Source: Nitrosomonadales bacterium
GTDB lineage: Bacteria; Pseudomonadota; Gammaproteobacteria; Burkholderiales; Gallionellaceae
DNA length: 64,000 nucleotides
Direction: 5' to 3'
Assembly: GCA_016716325.1 (NCBI GenBank)
Contig: JADJWO010000001.1
Location: 186,001-250,000, forward strand
A program made the position numbers and the translations under genes. Of the stretch, positions 27,096 to 35,041 are shown piece after piece; position 1 is the first letter of the stretch; every line of letters begins with the position of its first letter. The notes under the pieces are model-generated. The model was given only the letters and a program-made list of their open reading frames with translations, ran no database searches and was not told the DNA's origin.

Positions 27096-28166
27096 TCAGT
27101 TGATCGTTGCGCGAAAGGTGATGACAAAATTCGCCGGGGCGGCAACATTCCCCAGCGAAACGGAAACGGTTGGTACGGGTACGGCGACGAGCTGTGCATT
27201 GTCGGCATCGGCGGCATCGGTTCTGGCGACGCCGTTCACCGCGATGCTTTGTTGCACGTAGCTGGTATTGGCGGGCAGCGGGTCGGTGATGGTCAGGCCG
27301 GTAACGGTGCCCGTGCCGGAAACCGTTACCGCGATCCGGTAGGTCAGCACGGCGCCGGGCATGACCACGGCAGTGCCCTGCGGGTCGAGCACGCTGAGCA
27401 CGCTCTTGGTCAGCACCACGTTCACGCCATCGGCAAGGTAGGCGCCGTATGCGGAATGCATCGCATCGCGCGCGACATCTCCCGCCGCCATGCCGGCGCT
27501 GTCGACGAACACCACGTCCACACCGGCGGTATCCGCGCCTGCCGTGGCGACCAGAGTGGCCATTGTGGCGGCCTCGACGGCGGCGGCAGCCAGGCTGACG
27601 ACCGATTGCTGGTTGAGCGGGGTGGCGGCGGGGATGTCGCCGACGACGAACACGTTCTGCGAGGTGCCGGCGGCCAGACTGGGGATGGTCGTGGCGGTAT
27701 CGAGCAGCGGTTCGTAGAGGCCGTTGTTGTTGGAGTCCGCATAGGCGACCAGCCCGGTCGCGATGAAATCGTTGGCGGTGAACGGTGCGCTGCCGCCGGT
27801 TGCCGGATTGCCGGTGGCCGGTGCGGCGGCCAGTACGATGCCCTGCGGGTCGTTGCCGAGGTTGGTGACCGGGAAGGCGATCACCGCGCCGGATTGTCCG
27901 GCGCTCACGGAGGTGACCGTTCCGGCGGCCACCAGCACGTTGACTTTCTTGTCCACCAGGAACGACGCGACGTTGCTGGTTGCGGTGAGCGGCGCTGATG
28001 CGGCGACCGTGTAGGATATCGAGGCCTGGTTGGAGATCGTGGTGCCGGAAGGCGTGGCTGCATGACCGAATTGCGATACGACAAAAAGCACAAAACCGCA
28101 CAGACCGGGCAGGTTTGTGCGGAAGGTGTGTCCGGAGCGGTTGTCAGCACGCAGCATGCGTGTCAT
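27096..28166 (-). CDS. Exported DUF11 domain protein, first gene of the cluster (356 aa)
   Basis: The start is uncertain. ATG at 28166 is preferred because it lies downstream of the -10 box at 28261-28266 and gives an export signal (GLCGFVLFVVSQFGHA). ATG at 28157 and 28232 are alternatives; none has a strong RBS. The mature protein begins ATPSGTTISNQASISYTV, an opening shared with the other large proteins of the cluster (TPPNTAISNTAAAAYSI, TSVTNIAKLSYSV). DUF11-like modules follow and it ends VITFRATIN, close to the FRATIK end of the 165-aa protein. Confidence 0.72.
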   Translation of the reverse strand: MTRMLRADNRSGHTFRTNLPGLCGFVLFVVSQFGHAATPSGTTISNQASISYTVAASAPLTATSNVASFLVDKKVNVLVAAGTVTSVSAGQSGAVIAFPVTNLGNDPQGIVLAAAPATGNPATGGSAPFTANDFIATGLVAYADSNNNGLYEPLLDTATTIPSLAAGTSQNVFVVGDIPAATPLNQQSVVSLAAAAVEAATMATLVATAGADTAGVDVVFVDSAGMAAGDVARDAMHSAYGAYLADGVNVVLTKSVLSVLDPQGTAVVMPGAVLTYRIAVTVSGTGTVTGLTITDPLPANTSYVQQSIAVNGVARTDAADADNAQLVAVPVPTVSVSLGNVAAPANFVITFRATIN

Positions 28167-28260
28167 GCCGATCCGGTTGTCATTGGTCCATGGCGTAACG
28201 ATTCCAAACAAGCTTCCAAATACCCCTCGCATAAGTAAGATCACATCCAAAACGCGCGCG

Positions 28261-28266
28261 ATTATA
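28261..28266 (-). promoter_or_regulatory. Candidate -10 box of the DUF11 cluster promoter
   Basis: A perfect TATAAT on the minus strand about 95 nt upstream of the first DUF11 gene, in AT-rich DNA. The nearest -35 candidate (TTAGAA, 18 nt spacing) is weak, so an activator may be needed. Confidence 0.5.
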
Positions 28267-28503
28267 CCCGACTTCATTGATATTTTCTAATTTATCTAGT
28301 CCAAACCTTATATGTATAAGCATGATTCATGCCCGTTCGTTAAGTCTTTTTGTAATGCATTAAAACAAAACATGAATATCATTCCATTCTGTGTTGCCTG
28401 AAGAATCTGGGTCGTGACTTTATCTGATGGCGTGACGGGAAGTTGTCTAGTAGTGTCGAAATGATGACAGCGTGAGATCTGACAGGGGGAAACTGAAATG
28501 AAA
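28267..28503. other. AT-rich gap between DUF11 cluster and parvulin gene
   Basis: No ORF worth calling. The composition is clearly more AT-rich than the surroundings, consistent with a regulatory region for the DUF11 cluster. Confidence 0.4.
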
Positions 28504-28526
28504 AAGGGACGCCGATGGCGTCCCTT
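28504..28526 (-). terminator. Terminator of the parvulin operon
   Basis: A 10-bp stem (AAGGGACGCC) with a 3-nt loop, followed on the minus strand by TTTTT, 24 nt after the parvulin stop codon. Confidence 0.85.
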
Positions 28527-28550
28527 CTGGGGTGTTGCAGGAGCGTATCG

Positions 28551-29336
28551 TTATTCGATCCTGGCCTTTGCGCGCAGGTCGGTGATGACGCCCTGGATGG
28601 CCTGCTGCTGCAAACGTTGCTGGAGCTGCGGTTTGAGTTCCTCGAACGCGGGGACTTTCAGGTTGCGCACGTCATCCAGCCTGATGACATGCCAGCCGAA
28701 CTGGGACTGCACCGGCTCCCTGGTGTATTCGCCTTTCTTCAGGTTGAGCAGTGCATTGGCGAAAGGCGGGACGAAGTTGCCCGGTACCGTCCAGCCCAAT
28801 TCACCGCCGCGTTCTGCAGAGCCGGCATCCTTGGATTTTTCAGCCAGTTTTTCGAATTTGGCCTTCTTGCCCAGTTGCGCGATGATGTCCCGGGCTTCTC
28901 CTTCGGTTTCAACCAGGATATGGCGTGCATTGTATTCCTTGTTGCCCAGCTTGGCCTTCAGCTTGTCGTATGAATCCTTGAGCTGATCGTCGCCGATCGG
29001 GTGGGTCTTGGCGTAGTTCTGCACGAATGCGCCGACCAACACGGACTGCTTGGCCAGTTCGATCTGTTGCTGCACTTCCGGGTTTCTGTCGAGGCCGAGC
29101 TTTGCGGCTTCCTGGACCATGACTTCCATGTTGATCATGTCCTCGCGGATCGCCTTGCGCAGGTCGGGGCTGTCGGCCTGGCCTTGTGCGGCGGCCGCCT
29201 TGACGCGCAGGTCGATACGCGATTGCGGGATCGAGACGCCGTTCACCATGGCGGCGGATTTGTCTTCGGCAAAAGCCGGGTTGATCATCAGTGCGCCCAG
29301 GATTGCCAGTGCTGCGAATTTACCGGTTTTCAACAT
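28551..29336 (-). CDS. Periplasmic parvulin-type peptidyl-prolyl isomerase
   Basis: 261 aa from ATG 29336 (AAGGAAA ribosome binding site), with a signal peptide (ALAILGALMINPAFA). An N-terminal helical chaperone part with SurA-N-like helices precedes a single rotamase domain marked by NARHILVETEGEA, GGELGWTVPG and QSQFGWHVIRLDD. It assists folding of exported proteins in the periplasm. It is the last gene of the yciB-yciI-bolA block and sits next to the exported DUF11 cluster. Confidence 0.92.
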   Translation of the reverse strand: MLKTGKFAALAILGALMINPAFAEDKSAAMVNGVSIPQSRIDLRVKAAAAQGQADSPDLRKAIREDMINMEVMVQEAAKLGLDRNPEVQQQIELAKQSVLVGAFVQNYAKTHPIGDDQLKDSYDKLKAKLGNKEYNARHILVETEGEARDIIAQLGKKAKFEKLAEKSKDAGSAERGGELGWTVPGNFVPPFANALLNLKKGEYTREPVQSQFGWHVIRLDDVRNLKVPAFEELKPQLQQRLQQQAIQGVITDLRAKARIE

Positions 29337-29370
29337 TGTGTTTCCTTTTTTAAAAATAAAAAACATACGA

Positions 29371-29637
29371 TCAGATATCATCCGGCGTATGCGCCTGAAT
29401 GTTGAGCGCATGAATCTCGCGCCTCATCATTTCGCCGAGCGCGGAATATATCATACGGTGGCGCGCGACAGTACTCTTGCCGACGAACTGCGCGGAGGTG
29501 ATTTGTAACAAAAAATGTCCTCCCCCCTCCCGGGCTCCGGCATGCCCGGCGTGCTGGTGGCTTTCGTCCGTTATTTCAAGGGAAACCGGCTCCAGCACGG
29601 CCAAACGAGCCTGCATGGCGGCGATACGGCCGCTCAT
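29371..29637 (-). CDS. bolA: BolA/IbaG family protein
   Basis: 88 aa with the BolA signature: DESHQHAGH early, the conserved FVGKSTVARHRMIYSALGEMM helix-turn region, and the C-terminal IHALNIQA strand. BolA proteins pair with monothiol glutaredoxins in Fe-S trafficking and affect cell shape. The ATG overlaps the yciI stop by 4 nt (ATGA). Confidence 0.93.
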   Translation of the reverse strand: MSGRIAAMQARLAVLEPVSLEITDESHQHAGHAGAREGGGHFLLQITSAQFVGKSTVARHRMIYSALGEMMRREIHALNIQAHTPDDI

Positions 29638-29939
29638 GCCGGGAAGACCTTCCTGAACGGTTTGACGTCGACCTGCGCATAAACACCCGCCGCCATGTAA
29701 GGATCGGCGTCCGCCCAGCTTTGCGCAGCGGTCAGCGAGTCGAATTCGGCAACGATCAGGCTGCCGGTAAACCCCGCGCCGCCCGGGTCGATCGCATCCA
29801 CGGACGGGAAGGGACCGGCCAGCAGCAATCTTCCTTCATCCTGTAACGACCGCAAGCGTGCCAGATGGGCGGGACGCGCCGACAGGCGTTTGTCCAGACT
29901 GTCCGGGATGTCCTGGCCGATGATCACGTATAACATCAT
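29634..29939 (-). CDS. yciI: YciI family protein
   Basis: 101 aa from ATG 29939 (AGGTG 5 nt upstream). Contains the YciI ferredoxin-like fold hallmarks: MLYVIIGQD, the H-x-x-R-L segment ARPAHLARLRSLQDEGRLLLAGP, and the SWADADPYMAAGVY helix with the conserved Asp-Pro. The family is related to chloromuconolactone dehalogenase-like enzymes; its cellular substrate is unknown. Lies between yciB and bolA, a common betaproteobacterial order. Confidence 0.9.
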   Translation of the reverse strand: MMLYVIIGQDIPDSLDKRLSARPAHLARLRSLQDEGRLLLAGPFPSVDAIDPGGAGFTGSLIVAEFDSLTAAQSWADADPYMAAGVYAQVDVKPFRKVFPA

Positions 29940-29956
29940 AAGCACCTGTACGATTG

Positions 29957-29998
29957 TTTTCTCTCCCGCTTGCGGGGGGAGGCCGAGGAGGGGGTAAG
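29957..29998. repeat. CTCTCCC-type palindromic repeat
   Basis: A CTCTCCCGCTTGCGGGGGG hairpin unit between yciB and yciI. Relatives occur at 37.39, 39.75 and inside the permease gene at 58.83-58.93 kb. Confidence 0.6.
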
Positions 29999-30000
29999 CA

Positions 30001-30543
30001 TCAGTTGTTTTCCTTCTTTTCGTCCACGTACTTCGCCAGCCATGCACTCTGCGCCAGGATGAATACCGCCATCAGACCGGTGAAGCCGAACAGCTTGAAG
30101 TTCACCCAGGCTTCCTCGGAAAAATTGAACGCCACGTACAGGTTGAGGATGCCCAGCACGGCGAAGAACAGGCTCCACAACAGGTTGAGGCGGTGCCAGA
30201 CGTGCAGCGGCAGGGCGATCTTCTCGTGCAGCAGCGACCGTATCAGGTTCTTGCCGAACAGCAGGCTGGAGAACAGCAGGATGGTGGAAAACAGCCAGTA
30301 CAGCACCGTGGGCTTGAGCTTGATGAAGGTCGCGTCGTGCAGGAACAGCGTGGCGCCGCCGAACACGGCGATGATGGCAAAGCTCACCCACAGCATGGTG
30401 TCCACCTTGCCGTGCCGCCACCGGATCCAGGCGATCTGCACGACCGTCGCGGCGATGGCCACCGCCGTGGCGACGTAGATGTCGAACGCCTTGAAGGCGA
30501 TGAAGAACAGGATGACGGGGAACAGGTCGAACAGCAGTTTCAT
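30001..30543 (-). CDS. yciB: Inner-membrane septation protein A homolog
   Basis: 180 aa and about five transmembrane helices. The family opening MKLLFDLFPVILFFIAFK and the motifs KPTVLYWLFS and VNFKLFGFTGL are those of YciB/IspZ, which takes part in cell-envelope and septum organisation in Gammaproteobacteria. It is the first gene of the yciB-yciI-bolA-parvulin run. The 215 bp upstream (30544-30758) show no gene. Confidence 0.93.
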   Translation of the reverse strand: MKLLFDLFPVILFFIAFKAFDIYVATAVAIAATVVQIAWIRWRHGKVDTMLWVSFAIIAVFGGATLFLHDATFIKLKPTVLYWLFSTILLFSSLLFGKNLIRSLLHEKIALPLHVWHRLNLLWSLFFAVLGILNLYVAFNFSEEAWVNFKLFGFTGLMAVFILAQSAWLAKYVDEKKENN

Positions 30544-30758
30544 GGCGGCAGCGTCAGGTTGTTAAAAAGTAATGAGGTCCACGGGAAAATACACTGAAGG
30601 CGCGAAATTCTAACCGATTACCCGCATCGAACCGATCATTTGCGCTGAAACAAAAATTGTATGGGGGCTGAATCTCGTTGAGCACTCCCGCGATTTTGCG
30701 GATCGGGCAAGGAACAGCCCGTCCCTGCCAATACCTTCGTGTAATGATTTCTGGCGGG

Positions 30759-31154
30759 TCATTCCCGGTCCAGCGCGAGCGCGGCGGAATTGATGCAGTA
30801 GCGTAATCCAGTGGGTTGCGGGCCGTCCGGGAACACGTGACCGAGGTGCGCGCCGCACTGCTTGCAGCAGATTTCCACGCGCTGCATGCCGTGGCGGGTA
30901 TCGGTCCGCGCGACGAGATTTGCCGGTTCGTGCGGTTGGCGGAAACTCGGCCAGCCGGTACCGGAATCGAATTTCGCCGTGGAATCGAACAGGGCACTGC
31001 CGCAGCATACGCAACGGTAGATGCCCGCATCGTGGCAATCCCAGTATGCGCCGCTGAACGGCGGTTCGGTGTCCGAGCAACGGCATATCCGGTATTGCTC
31101 CGGCGTCAGTTCGTCGCGCCACTCGGCATCCGGCTTGTTGGTCAGGTCTGTTAT
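30759..31154 (-). CDS. msrB: Peptide-methionine (R)-S-oxide reductase with ATA at the start position
   Basis: 131 aa if read from ATA at 31154. Homology extends to that codon (TDLTNKPDAEWRDELTPEQY is the usual MsrB opening), and GGAGAA stands 7 nt upstream, yet the codon is ATA and no ATG/GTG/TTG is available in frame nearby. Zinc ligands are in CVCCGS and CCKQCG, the substrate motif is GTGWPSF, and the catalytic Cys is in RYCINS. It reduces methionine-R-sulfoxide in proteins. ATA overlaps the phoH stop as ATAA where ATGA would be expected. It may use a non-canonical start, be silenced, or reflect a sequence error. Confidence 0.88.
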   Translation of the reverse strand: MTDLTNKPDAEWRDELTPEQYRICRCSDTEPPFSGAYWDCHDAGIYRCVCCGSALFDSTAKFDSGTGWPSFRQPHEPANLVARTDTRHGMQRVEICCKQCGAHLGHVFPDGPQPTGLRYCINSAALALDRE

Positions 31155-32578
31155 AGGACTTCTCCCGCATGGTCGGCGAGGCGCGAGCGTTCGCCGCGCA
31201 ACAGCGTGACGTGTCCGCTGTGTTCCCAGCCCTTGAAGCGGTCCACCACATAGGTCAGGCCGGAACTGCCTTCGGTGAGGTAAGGCGTGTCGATCTGCGC
31301 GATATTTCCCATGCACACCACCTTGGTGCCGGGGCCGGCGCGCGTGATCAGCGTTTTCATCTGTTTTGGCGTCAGGTTCTGCGCTTCGTCGATGATCACG
31401 TATTTGTTCAAAAAGGTGCGGCCGCGCATGAAGTTCAGCGACTTGACCTTGACGCGCGAGCGGATCAGGTCGCGCGTGGCTGCGCGTCCCCAGTCGCCGC
31501 CTTCCTCGTCGGACTTGTTCAGCACATCCATGTTGTCTTCCAGCGCGCCCATCCACGGCGTCATCTTTTCCTCTTCCGTGCCGGGCAGGAAGCCGATGTC
31601 CTCGCCGACCGGCACCGTCACGCGGGTGATGATGATCTCGGAGTACAGCTTGTTCTCCAGTGTCTGCAACAGGCCGGCCGCCAGGGTCAGCAGCGTCTTG
31701 CCGGTACCTGCCTGGCCCAGCAGCGTGACGAAATCGATCTCCGGATCCATCAGCAGGTTGAGCACGAAATTCTGTTCGCGGTTGCGCGCGGTGATGCCCC
31801 ACACGTTGTTCTTGCTGTGCGTGTAATCGGTGAGGGTGCGCAACAGCGCGGTCTTTTCGTCCTGTTCCAGCACCACGGCATAGAACGGCGTGTCGTCTTC
31901 CTTGTAGACGAACTGGTTGACGAACAGCGCCGCGCACAGCGGACCACTTATCTGGTAGTAGGTATGGCCTTCCTTCTGCCAGGACTTCATGTCCTTGTCA
32001 TGCCGTTCCCAGAAGTCCGCCGGCAGCGACAACACGCCGGTGTAGAGCAGATCGGTATCTTCGAGGACCTTGTCGTTGAAGTAGTCCTGCGCTTCGAGTC
32101 CCAGCGCGCGCGCCTTGATGCGCATGTTGATGTCTTTGCTGACCAGGATCACCGGGCGGTTGGCGTGCTGCTTCTGCATGCCCATGACCACGCCGAGGAT
32201 GGCATTGTCCGCCTTGCCCAGTTCAAGGTTGTGCGGAAGCTCGTGCTTGACGAAACTGGTCTGCAGGAACAGCCGTCCGGTGCTGCTTTTGTGCATGGCG
32301 GATTCCAGTGCGATGCCCGCTTCCATGTTGTGCGGCGCATCGCTGACGATCTCGTCGAGGAAGCGGCTGGCCTGGCGCGCGTTGCGCGCGACTTCGGTCA
32401 TGCCTTTCTTCTTGTTGTCCAGCTCTTCCAGCACGAACATCGGCAGGCAGATGTCGTGTTCCTCGAAGCGGAACAGGCTGGTCGGGTCGTGCAGCAGCAC
32501 GTTGGTATCCAGCACGAACAGCTTGGTGTCGGTTCCTTTTGCCGCTTTGGCCGGCTTCCTGTTTGGGGAGGGTGACAT
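31151..32578 (-). CDS. PIN domain + PhoH-like ATPase
   Basis: 475 aa. An N-terminal PIN nuclease domain (VLDTNVLLHDP, acidic residues through about residue 150) is fused to a C-terminal PhoH ATPase with Walker A GQAGTGKTLL, Walker B YVIIDEAQNL and the sensor-like segment GTKVVCMGNIAQIDTP. This PhoH2-like architecture is linked to RNA unwinding and cleavage. The bcp gene lies 9 nt upstream on the same strand, and msrB overlaps the stop codon downstream, giving an oxidative-stress-flavoured operon bcp-phoH-msrB. Confidence 0.92.
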   Translation of the reverse strand: MSPSPNRKPAKAAKGTDTKLFVLDTNVLLHDPTSLFRFEEHDICLPMFVLEELDNKKKGMTEVARNARQASRFLDEIVSDAPHNMEAGIALESAMHKSSTGRLFLQTSFVKHELPHNLELGKADNAILGVVMGMQKQHANRPVILVSKDINMRIKARALGLEAQDYFNDKVLEDTDLLYTGVLSLPADFWERHDKDMKSWQKEGHTYYQISGPLCAALFVNQFVYKEDDTPFYAVVLEQDEKTALLRTLTDYTHSKNNVWGITARNREQNFVLNLLMDPEIDFVTLLGQAGTGKTLLTLAAGLLQTLENKLYSEIIITRVTVPVGEDIGFLPGTEEEKMTPWMGALEDNMDVLNKSDEEGGDWGRAATRDLIRSRVKVKSLNFMRGRTFLNKYVIIDEAQNLTPKQMKTLITRAGPGTKVVCMGNIAQIDTPYLTEGSSGLTYVVDRFKGWEHSGHVTLLRGERSRLADHAGEVL

Positions 32579-32587
32579 GGCGTTCCT

Positions 32588-33046
32588 TCAGTTGAGGGTT
32601 GTAACGAAATCGAGCACTTCCTGCGCGTGTCCGTCGGCCTTGAGACCGCGCCATTCGCGGCGCAACAGGCCGCGACGGTCGAACACGAAGGTGCTGCGTT
32701 CTATGCCGCGCACCTGTTTGCCGTACAGGGTCTTCTGTTTGATCACGCCGAACAGTCCGCATGCGGTTTCTTCCGCATCCGACAGCAACTCGAATGGCAG
32801 GGAAAACTTTGCCTTGAAATTCTCGTGCGACTTGATGCTGTCGCGCGAGATTCCCACGACCTCGCAACCCGCCTTGCCGAATTCCGCGTACAGATCGCGG
32901 AATTGCTGCGCTTCGGTGGTGCAACCCGCGGTGTTGTCCTTGGGGTAGAAGTAGATCACCAGATGCTTGCCGCGCGCGGCGGAGAGGGTGAAGGTCTGGC
33001 CGCCGGTGGCGGGGAGGGAAAAATCTGCAACCGTGTTTTCTGACAT
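32588..33046 (-). CDS. bcp: Thioredoxin-dependent peroxiredoxin (Bcp/PrxQ)
   Basis: 152 aa. Peroxidatic Cys in the motif FYPKDNTAGCTTEA; the resolving Cys five residues later is absent (GCTTEAQQF), so it is probably the atypical or 1-Cys variant, with C61/C93 candidates elsewhere. It reduces hydroperoxides in the cytosol. First gene of the bcp-phoH-msrB run and divergent from tadA across 126 bp. Confidence 0.92.
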   Translation of the reverse strand: MSENTVADFSLPATGGQTFTLSAARGKHLVIYFYPKDNTAGCTTEAQQFRDLYAEFGKAGCEVVGISRDSIKSHENFKAKFSLPFELLSDAEETACGLFGVIKQKTLYGKQVRGIERSTFVFDRRGLLRREWRGLKADGHAQEVLDFVTTLN

Positions 33047-33172
33047 GGAAGGGACTCGCTAAAGATGCGCCATTCTTGTCAAAAAACCCGGCAAAGGCAA
33101 GCGTTATGGCAGTCTCGTCAAACGGGCGCGGTTGTGCTACGGTTGCTGCCCGTTTCGAGCGAGCCGAACCAG

Positions 33173-33637
33173 ATGACCGATGGCGATTACATGCGACAAG
33201 CCCTGGAACTTGCCGGCCAGGCACAGGCTGCCGGCGAGGTGCCGGTCGGCGCGGTGGTGGTGAAGGACGGCGAGATCATCGGGCGTGGCTATAACGCGCC
33301 GATCTCTCGTCACGACCCTTCCGCGCATGCCGAGATGATGGCATTGCGCGATGCGGCGCAACGTCTCGGCAATTATCGTCTGGTCGGCTGCGAGATGTTC
33401 GTGACGCTGGAACCCTGCGCGATGTGCTCCGGCGCGATCTTTCATGCGCGCATCGGTCGCGTGGTGTTCGGTGCGCGTGATCCGAAGACGGGCGCGGCGG
33501 GGAGTGTGCTCGACCTGTTCACCGATCCGCGTCTGAACCATCACGCGCGCATCGAAGGTGGCGTGCTGGCCGACGAATGCGGCAAATTGCTCAGTGATTT
33601 CTTCGCCCGGCGCCGCGCGCAGCAGAAGGTGCAATGA
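33173..33637 (+). CDS. tadA: tRNA-specific adenosine deaminase
   Basis: 154 aa from ATG 33173 (MTDGDYMRQAL). Zinc-deaminase signature HAEMMAL with catalytic Glu, and PCAMCSGAIFHARI for the two Cys ligands. Converts A34 to inosine in tRNA-Arg(ACG). A longer in-frame start at 33065 would add unconserved residues. The stop overlaps the next gene as ATGA. Confidence 0.94.
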   Translation: MTDGDYMRQALELAGQAQAAGEVPVGAVVVKDGEIIGRGYNAPISRHDPSAHAEMMALRDAAQRLGNYRLVGCEMFVTLEPCAMCSGAIFHARIGRVVFGARDPKTGAAGSVLDLFTDPRLNHHARIEGGVLADECGKLLSDFFARRRAQQKVQ

Positions 33638-34113
33638 AGATCAACATTTACATTGCCAGTCAGCGAATGGAACTGCTGGACGATGCGGGAAAGCCGGTCC
33701 GTTCCTATGCGATATCCACGGCCGCGAACGGTGCGGGGGAATTGTGCGGCAGCCATTGCACGCCGCGCGGCAGACATGTCATCCGCGCCAGGATCGGCGC
33801 CGGGCAGCCGGTGAATTCGGTGTTCGTGCGCCGCCGCCCGACCGGGGAGATCTATACGCCGGCGCTCGGAGCGTCGCATCCGGGGCGGGACTGGATCCTG
33901 ACGCGCATCCTGTGGTTGTCCGGTTGCGAGCCGGGCTTTAACCGGCTCGGAGAAAGCGATACCATGCGCCGCTATATATACATCCACGGCACGCCGGAAG
34001 AAGAGATGGTTGGCACACCCGTTTCGCACGGCTGCATCCGCATGCGCAATGCGGACCTGCTCGATTTGTTCGATGCGGTGGCAACGGGGACAAAAGTCGA
34101 GATCCTTGCATGA
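33634..34113 (+). CDS. L,D-transpeptidase (YkuD domain)
   Basis: 159 aa; YkuD catalytic motif IHGT ... VSHGCIRMRNAD with the nucleophilic Cys. No evident signal peptide in the called frame (starts MKINIYIASQRMELLDDAG), unusual for an enzyme acting on periplasmic peptidoglycan, though several betaproteobacterial homologues are of this short form. Overlaps tadA by 4 nt and is followed 15 nt later by a GNAT gene, so the three are probably one operon. Confidence 0.88.
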   Translation: MKINIYIASQRMELLDDAGKPVRSYAISTAANGAGELCGSHCTPRGRHVIRARIGAGQPVNSVFVRRRPTGEIYTPALGASHPGRDWILTRILWLSGCEPGFNRLGESDTMRRYIYIHGTPEEEMVGTPVSHGCIRMRNADLLDLFDAVATGTKVEILA

Positions 34114-34128
34114 ACGGAAGGGGAATTC

Positions 34129-34557
34129 ATGAGTAATCCATTTACAGTCAGCCTGGTCTCGTGGCACGACGGCGAGCCTTTGCTGAGGTCGATCCGCGAA
34201 GCGGTCTTCATTCGCGAACAAGGTGTCCCGGAAGAGCTGGAGTGGGATGAACATGACGAGACGTGCCGTCATGCGCTGGCGCTCAGCCAGCAGGGCGAAG
34301 CCGTCGGTTGCGGGCGGATGCTGGCAAACGGCCACATCGGACGTATCGCGGTCATGCCGCAATGGCGCAAGCGGAAAGTCGGCACGGCGATCATGGAAGC
34401 GCTGCTCGATCATGCGCGTACCCACGAATACAAGCAGGTCGACGTGGATGCGCAGACACAAGCGCTGCGTTTTTATCGCAGTTTTGACTTTATCGAACAG
34501 GGAGAGGTTTTCATGGATGCCGACCTGCCGCATATCAAGATGATATTGCGGTTGTAG
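34129..34557 (+). CDS. GNAT family N-acetyltransferase (ElaA/YjdJ-like)
   Basis: 142 aa, ATG with GAAGGGG upstream. The acetyl-CoA binding strand and loop are in IGRIAVMPQWRKRKVGTAIM (the Q/R-x-x-G-x-G/A pattern), preceded by VFIREQGVPEELEWDEHDE, a conserved opening of this GNAT subfamily. Substrate unknown. Third gene of the tadA-ldt-gnat run. Confidence 0.88.
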   Translation: MSNPFTVSLVSWHDGEPLLRSIREAVFIREQGVPEELEWDEHDETCRHALALSQQGEAVGCGRMLANGHIGRIAVMPQWRKRKVGTAIMEALLDHARTHEYKQVDVDAQTQALRFYRSFDFIEQGEVFMDADLPHIKMILRL

Positions 34558-34665
34558 AAAGACTCCCGAACTGCCAGAATCGCCATGCGGATGTCGGCAA
34601 GTCGGAGCGAATGGGTCAGTCGGGAACGTGGATTGTTCAGATATCTGCCATTTTTGGAAGGGATT

Positions 34666-35010
34666 ATGATGATGCGCATGAATATGGCGGTGAAGATTGT
34701 GGTTGCGGGGGCCTTGTTGTCTTCAGTAACGATTGCCGGCGCGGTTGAAGTGCCGAAGATCGCCGAAGACGACGGCTGCATGGCTTGTCACCGGATTGAC
34801 GGAAAATATCTCGGGCCATCCTTCCGGGATATCGCGGACCGCTACCGGGAATCTCCGGATGCCACCAACTATCTGATACAAAAGGTGACCGAAGGCGGTT
34901 TCGGTGGATGGGGCAGGATGCCCATGCCGCCAAGCGATCCGAAATATGTGACCCCGGCTGACGTGAAGGCTCTGGTCAAATTCATCCTGAGCATCCCGCC
35001 CAAGAAATAA
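34666..35010 (+). CDS. Class I c-type cytochrome, monoheme
   Basis: 114 aa from ATG 34666 (GGAAGGG 5 nt upstream). Signal peptide (VVAGALLSSVTIAGA), then one heme attachment site CMACH and a probable Met axial ligand in GRMPMPPS. Small cytochrome c551/c5-like electron carrier in the periplasm. Preceded by about 108 bp without genes. A candidate hairpin (GTGACGCA / TGCGTCAC) at 35021-35045 separates it from convergent ygfZ. Confidence 0.92.
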   Translation: MMMRMNMAVKIVVAGALLSSVTIAGAVEVPKIAEDDGCMACHRIDGKYLGPSFRDIADRYRESPDATNYLIQKVTEGGFGGWGRMPMPPSDPKYVTPADVKALVKFILSIPPKK

Positions 35011-35041
35011 ACGCCCTTTCGTGACGCATCCGCGAGTTGCG

